Positions 53,528 through 61,986 of a stretch of 64,000 bases of DNA are shown here, in pieces. Below the pieces are notes generated by a model. That model had not been told where the DNA came from. It worked only from the letters and a program-made list of their open reading frames with translations, and ran no database searches. The translations under genes were made by a program, and so were the position numbers. How positions within the stretch are numbered: the stretch's first letter is position 1; each line of letters begins with the position of its first letter. Source of the DNA: Acidobacteriota bacterium. Lineage in GTDB: Bacteria; Acidobacteriota; UBA6911; RPQK01; JAJDTT01. Location of the stretch: positions 62,001 through 126,000 of the forward strand of contig JAPPLF010000049.1 in NCBI GenBank assembly GCA_028874215.1. The letters are read 5' to 3'.

Positions 53528-54421
53528 TCATGGTTTCGGCAGCGGAGGATTGGAAGGAAATGTGGCGATGCTGAATTCGTCCAAATCAATCATGCCCTTC
53601 GGCTGATCCAAAGGATCCACTTCAACCAGAATGAATCCGAAAACGTAAATTTTGCCGTTGCCCAGAACGTATGGAAGTGATCCGTCTCCAAAGCTGAGAC
53701 TTTGTCGAATCTGGATCTTCTTGCGCAGACCTCCGTTTATCAAACCCAAATAGGTCCACTTGCGCTCGTCGGGTTCCAATTGGAACTCCACATCGTGCCA
53801 CTTCCCATCCGTCAAGTGGGCTTCCAGCGGGACCGAGGTCAGTGCCCACCAGCGGTGTCCCTCCCGCCGAAGAGAACTGACGGTGGATCTGGGCCGTTTG
53901 TCTGCCGGAGAGGTGTTGCGAATCGGAGGAGCACTTCCCCCCAGCCAAAAGTACAGTTTGGTTCCCTTCAGCTCCACGTCTCGCCCGCGCAGGGACACCC
54001 TGACGATGGCATTGCGCAGGTCCTGACCCACCACCGGACTTGGTTCTCCCGGTCTTCCCTGCTTCTCAGGCTCCGTGTATCGGTTGGCGATCAAGTGCAG
54101 CCAGCCGAAGTGGCCGTGATTGTCATCGAAGTACCAGGGCGACTCGGAATAGGCGAACCCACCCGAACGGCCTCCTCTCTCACGCCACTTCAGAAAAACC
54201 GGCTCTCCGTAGAAGCCCAGGATATTGCGATGCCAAGTGACGCCACGGGTATGGGTCTTGTCTTTTCCCACGTGCCAGGCTTCCGGTCCCCGGTCAAAGC
54301 CGTGCGCAGCTACGACGTTCCCCAATGCCGGCTTTGCACCTGCCGCTTGGCCGGCCACAGGATGGAACACTGATGTGAAGAAAACCACGAGTCCTATTTT
54401 CTTGGTCAAATTTTGTTTCAT
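53528..54421 (-). CDS. Unrecognised secreted family 'SPWYFDDNHG', member 1
   Basis: This 297-residue protein has a signal peptide (IGLVVFFTSVFHPVAG). Conserved blocks shared with the genes at 54459 and 58960 are GGRSGGFAYSESPWYFDDNHG, LRNAIVRVSLRGRD, HRWWALTSVPLE, GKWHDVEFQLEPDERKW, LGLINGGLRKK and IDLDEFSI (quoted in pieces). The alternation of aromatic and charged strands suggests a beta-jelly-roll such as a lectin, carbohydrate-binding module or polysaccharide lyase. I recognise no named family. It differs from the others by an insertion (SAPPIRNTSPADKRP). ATG 54421 gives the best signal peptide. Confidence 0.75.
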   Translation of the reverse strand: MKQNLTKKIGLVVFFTSVFHPVAGQAAGAKPALGNVVAAHGFDRGPEAWHVGKDKTHTRGVTWHRNILGFYGEPVFLKWRERGGRSGGFAYSESPWYFDDNHGHFGWLHLIANRYTEPEKQGRPGEPSPVVGQDLRNAIVRVSLRGRDVELKGTKLYFWLGGSAPPIRNTSPADKRPRSTVSSLRREGHRWWALTSVPLEAHLTDGKWHDVEFQLEPDERKWTYLGLINGGLRKKIQIRQSLSFGDGSLPYVLGNGKIYVFGFILVEVDPLDQPKGMIDLDEFSIATFPSNPPLPKP

Positions 54422-54458
54422 TAGCCACCTGTCTGACCGGAGCGTGAAATTATGTTCC

Positions 54459-55244
54459 TCACTCCTCGCCGCTGAGGGTGATGCTGAATTGATCGATGTC
54501 GATCTTTCCGGAGGGAGGATCCAGGGGATCCACATCTACGAGAATAAAGCCCCAGTTGTAGAGTTTGCCGTCGCCCAGAACTTCTTCCAATGTCCCCTGC
54601 CCAAAGGAAAGACTTTGAATCACGCGGATCCTCTTTCGCAGCCCACCATTGATCAACCCCATGAAGCTCCATTTGCTTTCATGGGGATCCAGTGTGAAGC
54701 TGACGTCGTGCCAATTTCCATCCGTCAAGTAACCCTCGAGAGGAACGGAGGTCAAAGCCCAGCATCGGTAGACCCAGGGGCCTTTCGCGGGAGGAGCCTG
54801 ATTCCAATAGTAGAACCTGGTTCCCTTCAACTGCATATCTCTCCCCCGCAGCGAGAGTCGAACCGTGGCATTCCGTACGTCTTTCCCGGTCGTCGGCGCC
54901 GCTTCGTCCACCGGGTATGTGGACCAGCCCGTGCGCTTGCCGAAGACCAGGTACAGCCACCCGAATTCTCCGTGGTTATCGTCGAAGTACCAGGGTGATT
55001 CGGCAGTGGCGTATCCTCCGGAGCGTCCGCCGCTTGGGCTCCACTTCAGAAACACAGGCTCGCCGTAATAGCCAAGAATGTTGCGGTGCCAAGTCTCTCC
55101 CTGGGTATGGGTCTTGTTTTTCCCGGTAGTCCATCCTCCCGCTCCCTGATCGAAGCTTTCTCGGAAAATGACCTCGGCCGGCAAACTGAGTGTGATCAGC
55201 AGAAAAACACCCAACCAAACGGAGTATTTGCCCACTCCCCTCAT
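54459..55244 (-). CDS. Unrecognised secreted family 'SPWYFDDNHG', member 2
   Basis: This 261-residue protein has a signal peptide (VWLGVFLLITLSLPA). It shares SPWYFDDNHGEFGWLYL, RNATVRLSLRGRDMQLKG, CWALTSVPLEGYLTDGNWHD, GLINGGLRKRIRVIQSLSFG and KIDIDQFSI with its paralogues. It is first in a three-gene same-strand run ending in the lipoprotein propeller. The conserved Trp, Tyr, Asp and Arg residues would suit a sugar-binding cleft. No catalytic triad could be defined. The 218-base gap upstream shows no operator-like palindrome. Confidence 0.75.
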   Translation of the reverse strand: MRGVGKYSVWLGVFLLITLSLPAEVIFRESFDQGAGGWTTGKNKTHTQGETWHRNILGYYGEPVFLKWSPSGGRSGGYATAESPWYFDDNHGEFGWLYLVFGKRTGWSTYPVDEAAPTTGKDVRNATVRLSLRGRDMQLKGTRFYYWNQAPPAKGPWVYRCWALTSVPLEGYLTDGNWHDVSFTLDPHESKWSFMGLINGGLRKRIRVIQSLSFGQGTLEEVLGDGKLYNWGFILVDVDPLDPPSGKIDIDQFSITLSGEE

Positions 55245-55462
55245 CTTTCCCTCCTATTGGCTCGAAAAAAGTGGTCGCGACCGTTCACGCTCGGGTCCTC
55301 AATGTGCTTCCACCTCCAATAGATGAAGAGTCCCTTTCTCAGCATGATGTAGAAAAGCCGGGTTGAAGCGGCAGTCCGGGCCGCGCGCTCAAGCGACGCA
55401 AGGCGGTCGTAAAGTCAATGCCACCAGTCTTGGCGCCGAGTCCGGCAAATTGAGATAGCGGT

Positions 55463-56062
55463 TCAAGGAGGTAGCTCGATCAAGGTCTCGGCCAGCGCAA
55501 AGACGCAGGAACTGCGAGCTCCCGGCAGGTAAGGCTCCCAGATGTCTCTCAAGAACGGGTTTCCCGGAATCGGCTGACCGTCGACTTCGACTGAGGCCCG
55601 CTCGGTAAAGAATAAAGCTGTGAAATGTTCGGTGCCGGGACGAAAGGTGCCTTGGGCGATAACCGGTGGCTCCGTAACCCACCATCGGGCCACGATTCGG
55701 TGCTCGTGGGTTTCGATGACCCAGGCCGGGTCCCTTCGGATGTCTCCTTCACGAAAGAAACGAGCTTGCACAATGGGAGCCTTCGGATCCTGGAACGTGC
55801 TTCGAATCAGGAAATTGTCTTGGGTAAACCTCCCTACCTCCGGGACATCGACACATATCAGGCTCAGCTGGCGGTCCGCCCGAATGACGATCTGGGCCGT
55901 ATTACCTTCACCGGCCGGACTGTAGCGTGTGTGGTAGAGGCTCACCCAGGCGCTGGGAATCTCGCCTTCCGGAGACTGGAGGCCGTTGATCCAGTGCTCG
56001 CCCGACCACAACAGACGGCCCGGGTTGATTTGTACGGGTTTGGTCTGTTCCGATTCAGCCAC
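55463..56062 (-). CDS. Unknown protein divergent from the HpaI-type aldolase
   Basis: This is a frame of about 199 residues, if GTG 56062 is used; the longer frame overlaps the aldolase gene on the opposite strand and is unlikely. It has the aromatic block RLLWSGEHWINGLQSP and strand-rich segments such as GNTAQIVIRADRQLSLICVD. It ends with SSCVFALAETLIELPP. No signal peptide and no family are recognised. TATAAT read on the minus strand from 56116 to 56111, inside the shared palindrome, could be its -10 box, so it would be regulated together with the aldolase. Confidence 0.5.
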   Translation of the reverse strand: MAESEQTKPVQINPGRLLWSGEHWINGLQSPEGEIPSAWVSLYHTRYSPAGEGNTAQIVIRADRQLSLICVDVPEVGRFTQDNFLIRSTFQDPKAPIVQARFFREGDIRRDPAWVIETHEHRIVARWWVTEPPVIAQGTFRPGTEHFTALFFTERASVEVDGQPIPGNPFLRDIWEPYLPGARSSCVFALAETLIELPP

Positions 56063-56105
56063 GAGAATCTGAGTCCCCGGTTCGTGATAAGCTTCTTCCA
56101 GGGAG

Positions 56106-56116
56106 TATAAATTATA
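56106..56116. promoter_or_regulatory. Palindromic operator candidate TATAA-A-TTATA
   Basis: An exact 5 + 1 + 5 inverted repeat abuts the aldolase ATG at 56118, with GGGAG just before it. A protein bound here would cover the ribosome site region and a putative -10 box for the divergent gene. Confidence 0.5.
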
Positions 56117-56117
56117 A

Positions 56118-56900
56118 ATGTTTGAGAACAAAGTAAAGACGCTTTTGGCCGAGGGGAAGGCTGCCTGGGGAGCAGGACTCCCCGACCGGTCCGATTTCAT
56201 TGCCAAACTGACTGTGGATACGGGCATCGACTTTCTCTGGATCGATACGGAACATCGACCCTATGACGCGACCGATATCCCATGGATTCCGGTGCTTTGC
56301 CGGATGAAGGGGTGTGTTCCCATCGTGCGGGTGGCCGGACTGGATCCGCAACTCATAAAGAAGGCTCTCGACGTCGGTGCTGCGGGGGTGATGTTGCCCC
56401 AGATCAACAATGCCGAAGAGGCCCGCCGGGCTGTTCAATATGCCAAATATCCTCCCGAAGGCTCACGCGGCGTCTCCCCCTGGTGGACTTTCTTCATGGA
56501 CGTTTCCTATGAAGAGTATCTGCCGGCGGCCAATCAGGAGACGTGTGTCATCGTGCAAATTGAGAGCCGCGAAGCGATCGACAACCTGGAGGAAATTGCT
56601 GCCGTCGAGGGAGTCGACGTGCTCTTTGCCGGCCCCTTGGACATTACTGCGGCCCTGGGTCATATCGGCCAATTGGAGCATCCCGAGATTCAAGGCTTCT
56701 TGGAGGAATTTCCCCGCCGGGCCGCGAGTTGCGGAAAAGCCAGCGGCATCACCTTGAGAGGATTCGAGGCCGGCAGAAAGGCCTATGATGCCGGGTACCG
56801 GTTCATTGTGATCGGTGGCCTTATCATTCAGGGCATTGAGGGCTTGAAGGCAGATCTGGAGAGATTGAGAGCATACGCTCGCGAATCGGCGTCCTCGTAG
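56118..56900 (+). CDS. HpcH/HpaI-type class II aldolase
   Basis: This 260-residue TIM-barrel protein opens with KVKTLLAEGKAAWGAG and shows DFLWIDTEHRPYD (metal Glu/Asp and catalytic His region). The blocks PIVRVAGLDPQLIKKALDVG, GVMLPQINNAEEA, VIVQIESREAIDNLEEI and VLFAGPLDITAALG follow. Family members include KDR/2-keto-3-deoxy-L-rhamnonate aldolase and 4-hydroxy-2-oxoheptanedioate aldolase, which give pyruvate plus an aldehyde. It is cytosolic, and most likely splits a 2-keto-3-deoxy-sugar acid made by the dehydratase at 39368. GGGAG serves as the ribosome site, separated by the palindrome. Confidence 0.9.
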   Translation: MFENKVKTLLAEGKAAWGAGLPDRSDFIAKLTVDTGIDFLWIDTEHRPYDATDIPWIPVLCRMKGCVPIVRVAGLDPQLIKKALDVGAAGVMLPQINNAEEARRAVQYAKYPPEGSRGVSPWWTFFMDVSYEEYLPAANQETCVIVQIESREAIDNLEEIAAVEGVDVLFAGPLDITAALGHIGQLEHPEIQGFLEEFPRRAASCGKASGITLRGFEAGRKAYDAGYRFIVIGGLIIQGIEGLKADLERLRAYARESASS

Positions 56901-57134
56901 GGACAGGGTGAATCGTCCCGTGGTGAGAGTCCCGCGTAGCACCGAGACCGGCGGCGCACTCGCCGAACAAGACGCGACGAGGGCGCGAACTCGACCGTTT
57001 ATGACCTGGGAATTACGCCGTCCGCGGTGGCGCGGACCCGGTCGAATGCCGTGTCGACTATTGACCACGGCTGCAAGAGCTGACGCAGCAGAAAGCAGGA
57101 TGCGCGTCAACTTTGCGAGGCAAAGGGAACTGGG

Positions 57135-58871
57135 GTGAAACGCAGTATCTGGCGACCCGTCAAGGACGAGGTTGTATCCGATTTTGGAGCGGTTGTGACC
57201 TCCCATCCCTTGGCTTCCGAGGTGGGGGTCCAAATCCTGTCTGAAGGTGGAAACGCCGTTGACGCCACGGTTGCCATGGGTTTCTGTCTGGCCGTGGTGG
57301 AGCCCTGGGCCTCTTCCATTGCCGGTCACGGGCAGATGCTCATCCACATGGCCGAGCAGCAAGCCAGTCTGGCCCTTGATTTCAGCCATCGTGCTCCGGC
57401 GGCTGCCACTCCCGAGATGTACCGCGTCATCGGTCGAACCCGAGAGGTAATCGGGCTTTTCGAGGTTGAGAATCGGGCCAATGTCTCCGGCTACGAGGCG
57501 ATCGGCGTCCCCGGCGTCACTGCGGGCCTGTGTCGAGCGCACCAGCTCTATGGAAGCCTTCCTCTACAACGACTTCTGGAGCCGGCGATTCATTACGCGG
57601 AGCAGGGGTTTGTCGCCAACTGGCTGACGACGCAGCAGATTGCCGAAGTCATGGGAGATTTCGTGAAATACCGGGTTCCCGCGCGGATCTTTCTGCGGGA
57701 TGGATATCCTCCGGTCAGCGGCGTGGATCGGGTGATACAAGCCGATCTGGGCCAGGTTCTGCGACTGATTGCCCGTCAAGGCGCGAGGGGCCTGTATCGC
57801 GGAGAACTGCCGCACACCGTTGAAGCGGACATGAAGAAGAATGGCGGTCTGCTCAGGGCGGAAGACTTCGGCCGTTACGAAGTCGTGGCGACAGAGCCGG
57901 TGACAATCAGGTGCCGGAACCACGAGATCCTGGGAATGCCCGGACCCAGCGGGTGTACGACGACTCTGCAAGCCCTGAAGATTCTCGAGCATTTTGATTT
58001 AGCTGAACTGGGACACAATTCCGCCGAATACCTTCATCTTGTGATTGAGTCCACTCGCCACGCTTTCGCCGACCGATACCGTTTTCTCGGAGATCCCGAC
58101 TTTGTACCGGTCCCTGAAAAAGCTCTCTTGTCTACTGACTATGCCCGGGACGTCGCCCGGCTGATCGATCCCGCAAGAACGGCTTTTGCGCAGGCTTCGG
58201 ATCAACCCTGGGTCAGGTTTGCCGACAGGGCTCTGCACCGGCCCTGGCGCTATCAGGAAGGCACGCCCATTCTGGAGGATCCTCCTCCTTCCCCTCCGCA
58301 GGACGACCAGTGCACGACTCACTTTTCCGCGATCGACAGACAGCGAAACATGGTTTCCTGCACCCAGACGGCCGTCAGCCGGTTTGGCTCCCGTGTCATC
58401 ACATCCGGGACCGGACTCCTCTTCAGCAGCGGGATGGTGGTCTTCAATCCGGTTCCGGGATCGGCCAACTCAATTGCCGGCTTCAAACGGGGACTCAACA
58501 ACATGGCGCCGCTCCTGCTGCTCAAAGAGAGAAAACCCTTCGCCAGCCTGGGCGCTGTCGGCGGGAGACGGATCATCAGTTGCAACACCCAGATCGTGCT
58601 GAACCTCATGGACCGGCAGATGAGCCTTCAACAAGCCATCGCCGCTCCTCGCGTGGATACTTCGGAAGCCGTCACCCTTGCCGACTTGAGACTGGATCCT
58701 GAGTGCCGGGAAGGATTGGCCAGGATCGGACACGAAGTCGAAGTTGTGGAAGAGTCTCCGTCTCTGGATTCCGGTTTTGCCAGGCCCTTGGGCATAATGG
58801 TTGACCCCATAACGAACCGCATCCGGACGGGCGTGGATGTCTTTCGCATCTCCGAAGCTCGAGGGATATAG
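57135..58871 (+). CDS. Gamma-glutamyltransferase-family Ntn hydrolase, copy B
   Basis: This 578-residue protein starts at GTG 57135 after AAAGGGAA. EVGVQILSEGGNAVDATVAMG, GPSGCTTTLQALKILEHFDL and ECxG-type pocket blocks precede the processing site. The catalytic Thr is Thr394 in DQCTTHFSAIDRQRN, the standard TTH motif. The late block FASLGAVGGRRIISCNTQIVLN completes the family. There is no signal peptide. It is distinct from copy A in sequence, so it is not a recent duplicate. Hydrolysis of gamma-glutamyl amides or acyl groups is expected. The 234-base gap before it has no recognised features. Confidence 0.9.
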   Translation: MKRSIWRPVKDEVVSDFGAVVTSHPLASEVGVQILSEGGNAVDATVAMGFCLAVVEPWASSIAGHGQMLIHMAEQQASLALDFSHRAPAAATPEMYRVIGRTREVIGLFEVENRANVSGYEAIGVPGVTAGLCRAHQLYGSLPLQRLLEPAIHYAEQGFVANWLTTQQIAEVMGDFVKYRVPARIFLRDGYPPVSGVDRVIQADLGQVLRLIARQGARGLYRGELPHTVEADMKKNGGLLRAEDFGRYEVVATEPVTIRCRNHEILGMPGPSGCTTTLQALKILEHFDLAELGHNSAEYLHLVIESTRHAFADRYRFLGDPDFVPVPEKALLSTDYARDVARLIDPARTAFAQASDQPWVRFADRALHRPWRYQEGTPILEDPPPSPPQDDQCTTHFSAIDRQRNMVSCTQTAVSRFGSRVITSGTGLLFSSGMVVFNPVPGSANSIAGFKRGLNNMAPLLLLKERKPFASLGAVGGRRIISCNTQIVLNLMDRQMSLQQAIAAPRVDTSEAVTLADLRLDPECREGLARIGHEVEVVEESPSLDSGFARPLGIMVDPITNRIRTGVDVFRISEARGI

Positions 58872-58959
58872 CGGAAGCATAATTCGCACTCACCGTCGCC
58901 GGAAGCCCAGTTGGTCGACGCGGCCGGTGCCTCAGGCACTACTGCGACTTGGATAGCCT

Positions 58960-59739
58960 TTACTCGGATGCGACGATTCTGAATTCATCAATGTCGATCT
59001 TGCCCTGCGGGAGGTCTCGAGGATCGATACCGCAGAGCAGAAAGCCAAAGTTCCAATGCTTGCCGGCGAGGATCCCTTCGAGAAATCCGTCCGCCATGGT
59101 GCGACTCTGAATCACCCTGATCTTCCTGGCCAGACCTCCGTTGATCAAACCCAGTTGGCTCCATCGAGTTTCGTCGGTCGTGAGCTGAAAGGACACGTCG
59201 TTCCATTGACCATCGCGTAGCGCGTCCTCCAGAGGCTCGGATGTCAGGGCCCAGTTCACCAAGGCGGGTTTTGTATAGTAGCCACTGCGTCCGCCCTCTC
59301 CTTGAATCCAAAAATACAGTTTCAAGTCGTTTACGGCCAAGTCGCGGCCCCTCAGCGAGAGCTCTACCCGGGCGTTACGGAGATCTTTGCCCTGAATGCC
59401 GATATCTTTTGTTTGGCGAACCCGGAGGACGATATGAAACCAAAAGAACTCTCCGTGGTTATCGTCGAAGTACCAGGGTGAAGAGGAGGTAGCATAGCCT
59501 CCTGATCGACCCCCCTGGGGGGTCCATTCCAAGGGAGCTCCCCAACCCATGTACCCCAAAATGTTCTTGTGCCAAGTCTCAGGACCTCGATTGATTTCCG
59601 TATTCTTGCCCACCGTCCAACCTTGCTGAGGTCCCGTGGAGCCGTTCCCTTGGTCAAAGGTTTCGCGGTAGATCACCTCGCCAGCCAGCCAGGTTGCGGT
59701 CATGACGGTGATGAAAAAGATTTGCAAACATCGGGGCAT
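58960..59739 (-). CDS. Unrecognised secreted family 'SPWYFDDNHG', member 3
   Basis: This 259-residue protein has a signal peptide (FFITVMTATWLAG). It shares SSSPWYFDDNHGEFFWFH, DLRNARVELSLRGRD, NWALTSEPLEDALRDGQWND, QLGLINGGLARKIRVIQSR and GKIDIDEFRIV with members 1 and 2. It is divergent from a decayed TIM-barrel gene, with a palindrome-like site between them. The N-terminal half includes its own insertion near GNGSTGPQQGWTVGKN. The function is unknown; a carbohydrate-related jelly-roll is my best guess. Confidence 0.75.
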   Translation of the reverse strand: MPRCLQIFFITVMTATWLAGEVIYRETFDQGNGSTGPQQGWTVGKNTEINRGPETWHKNILGYMGWGAPLEWTPQGGRSGGYATSSSPWYFDDNHGEFFWFHIVLRVRQTKDIGIQGKDLRNARVELSLRGRDLAVNDLKLYFWIQGEGGRSGYYTKPALVNWALTSEPLEDALRDGQWNDVSFQLTTDETRWSQLGLINGGLARKIRVIQSRTMADGFLEGILAGKHWNFGFLLCGIDPRDLPQGKIDIDEFRIVASE

Positions 59740-59762
59740 CGATTTCGTCCTCTGTCCATTTT

Positions 59763-59773
59763 TTTAATTTATA
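59763..59773. promoter_or_regulatory. Near-match to the TATAA-A-TTATA palindrome
   Basis: On the minus strand this reads TATAAATTAAA, one base off the site before the aldolase. It sits between the divergent genes at 58960 and 59841. Evidence is weaker than for the exact sites. Confidence 0.35.
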
Positions 59774-59840
59774 GCAGAATTCAGTTTCCGGTACCGTCCT
59801 CCTGATTTCCCCTTGCTCAAGATCCAAGAAGGGGGGAAGT

Positions 59841-60709
59841 ATGAAAAATCGAAGGGTCTTTCTGCAAGGCATCGGGGGAGTTGGGCTGTGGACCTCTGCG
59901 ACTTTACCGTCCGCACGAGGTAGCCGGTTCTTGCAGCCGGAGATCGTTCGCGAGAGAACGAAGGCAAGATTGCAAAGGCGCCCTATCATCTGGAACAACG
60001 ATGGCAGCGACATTCAGTCGATCGCTTACGCTGGTGGAAAATGGCCGATTCCTCTGGAATCGGTCGAGCAGTTCTGGGACGGAACCTTGCGATTCTTGGA
60101 GGGCACGTCCGTGGAGACCATCCTCTACTGCGCGCGCACCAATGAGCCGGATTGGGAGTTCCCGACAAAATACATTGAAGTGTTGGGGCCGAATCCGGTC
60201 CAGCATGTCGTCGACTTCGCGCGCAAGCACCAGAAGGAGTTTTTTTTATTCCATCCGCATGAACGATGTGCACTGCTCGCGCTACGTTCCGAAAGCCGGA
60301 TACTGGTCCTCCCTCAAGCTGGCCCATCCCGAACTCCTGCTTGGCTATATCTCACGTACCCACTGGGAGGAAATGGTCGTCCCTTGGCTGAATCGATTCA
60401 TGCCCATCGAGGAGCAGCGTTGGAAAACGAAGCTGTATGACCCCGAGAAGGAGAGGGAGCTTCTCAGGCAATCGGAAGCAGCGCACCCCCTGAAGGACAT
60501 GTTTCAAAGGGAGGGCGTGGCTTCGCGCGATCTGTGGTTCTGGGGCGGTTTGGATAGACGACGCGGGCTGGGTTGAATTCAAAATCGATCCGCGGAACTT
60601 GAAAAAAGGCAAGAACACACTTCGGGTAACTGTCGAACCTCCCCCTCGGGGTGACCCCGCCGAGCCCGTACAGATCGTAGATGTTCGCATCCGACTCGGT
60701 TACAGTTGA
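59841..60709 (+). pseudogene. Decayed paralogue of the TIM-barrel lipoprotein, frameshifted and internally deleted
   Basis: The N-terminus (NRRVFLQGIGGVG, IIWNNDGSDIQSIAY, TNEPDWEFPTKYIEVLGPNP) matches the intact gene at 32286. At the T8 run 60241-60248 the frame shifts; the next frame continues SIRMNDVHC, LAHPELLLGYISRTHWEE and ASRDLWFWGG. The text then jumps straight to WIDDAGWVEF and KNTLRVTVEPPPRGDP, the counterpart of the intact protein's last 45 residues, ending at 60709. Roughly 300 codons, including the barrel's GVELDW region, are missing. It therefore cannot be active. Confidence 0.85.
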
Positions 60710-60809
60710 TGCAAAATCCCCTGGCCGCATACTCACAGACCCGGGACGGGCCAGGGAAGGGTTCCCCGCCCAGTACCGGCCAGATCAAGATGAGGTAACC
60801 AAGACCATC

Positions 60810-61955
60810 ATGAATGCTCTCAGAATCTTGGATCAAGGCGTCCTGTACCGCAATCCCCATCCGGGTCATCGGGCCATCATCGCCTACGCTCCTTGCGTGC
60901 AGCCGCTCTCAGGGAAGGAATTGATCTGCGTCTTCCGATATGGCCAGGCCATGTACTCCCGCGACGGGATGATTCACCAGCTCCGGTCCAACGACGGAGG
61001 AGAGACGTGGGAGCACGAGGGTCCCATTCGCGACCGCTTCCGCGACGACAGCCACTACAATTACCGGGGCGCCCAGATCACGATGCTCCATGACGGCAGC
61101 TTGGTGATGAAGGTGAATCGAGCGGAGCATTCCGACCCGGACCATTTCTATTTCAACCAGGAAACTGGCGGCATTAGTCACTGCCAGACCCTCTATCTCC
61201 GCTCCTTCGACGGGGGCAGGACCTGGTCCGACCCGCCGCAGGCCAGCTTGCCGCCCCTGCCTTCCGGACTGGAGCCGGCGGCGGACGGTCCCGCCATCGT
61301 ACTGGAAGACGGAAACTGGATGCAGATCTTCGAGACTTGGAAGTCCTACGATAATGCCGGCCCTCACTTGAACAAGACCTTCGCCCTTTTCTCCAGCGAC
61401 GCCGGCAAGAATTGGGGCGACTGGGTGGACGTGGCCGATGGGACCGCCGAAGACCGCTCCTATTCCCATGGGAGTTTCATCCGCTTGTCCAATGGGCGGC
61501 TGCTGGGCTCTCTCTGGACCGGAAACCTGGCAATGACCCAGTTCTTCGATCTCCACTTCGTGACCTCTCTGGACGCGTCGGGAAGGACCTGGAGCCGTCC
61601 TCGGGCGTCGAAGATCCCGGGGCAGACCAGTGGGCTGGTAGAGATGGGCGCGGGCCGGCTGGTTCTGGTCTATTCCCACCGGGAAAATACGGACCAACCC
61701 GGCATCAAGCTCATCTTCTCCGAGGATGGGGGAGAGACCTGGAGCCAGGATCCGGTGGTGGTCTGGGACGCCTACGGCAAGGAGGCGCTAGGCGTGCCCC
61801 GGACCGACCGATATCCCAGCAGTCATGACGTCATCGCCTACGGGGCTCCCCAGATCATCGGCCTGGCCGCGAATGAGCTGATGGTCAGCTTCTGGTGCAC
61901 GCAGTCGGGCGACACCCATGCGCGTTACTGCAGGTTGAGGCTGGAGGGGGACTGA
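60810..61955 (+). CDS. Sialidase-like Asp-box propeller without signal peptide, paired with PHP
   Basis: This 381-residue protein starts at ATG 60810 (MNALRILDQG). Asp-box turns SNDGGETWEHEG, SFDGGRTWSDPP, SSDAGKNWGDWV, DASGRTWSRPRA and SEDGGETWSQDP mark a six-bladed propeller. The end block MVSFWCTQSGDTHARYCRLRL is the same subfamily as the protein at 29538. There is no export signal. It is followed after 31 bases by a PHP-domain gene, repeating the arrangement at 45981-48461. Its composition is more GC-rich than the propellers of the island. Confidence 0.82.
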   Translation: MNALRILDQGVLYRNPHPGHRAIIAYAPCVQPLSGKELICVFRYGQAMYSRDGMIHQLRSNDGGETWEHEGPIRDRFRDDSHYNYRGAQITMLHDGSLVMKVNRAEHSDPDHFYFNQETGGISHCQTLYLRSFDGGRTWSDPPQASLPPLPSGLEPAADGPAIVLEDGNWMQIFETWKSYDNAGPHLNKTFALFSSDAGKNWGDWVDVADGTAEDRSYSHGSFIRLSNGRLLGSLWTGNLAMTQFFDLHFVTSLDASGRTWSRPRASKIPGQTSGLVEMGAGRLVLVYSHRENTDQPGIKLIFSEDGGETWSQDPVVVWDAYGKEALGVPRTDRYPSSHDVIAYGAPQIIGLAANELMVSFWCTQSGDTHARYCRLRLEGD

Positions 61956-61986
61956 CCTGAAACTTGGAAGCAGGTGGTTTTGAGAA

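Noticed and set aside
56908-57138. 76-codon frame before the second GGT gene
   Set aside because: Arg-rich without motif or ribosome site. Another frame reads TVYDLGITPSAVART, but it is also short and unrecognised.
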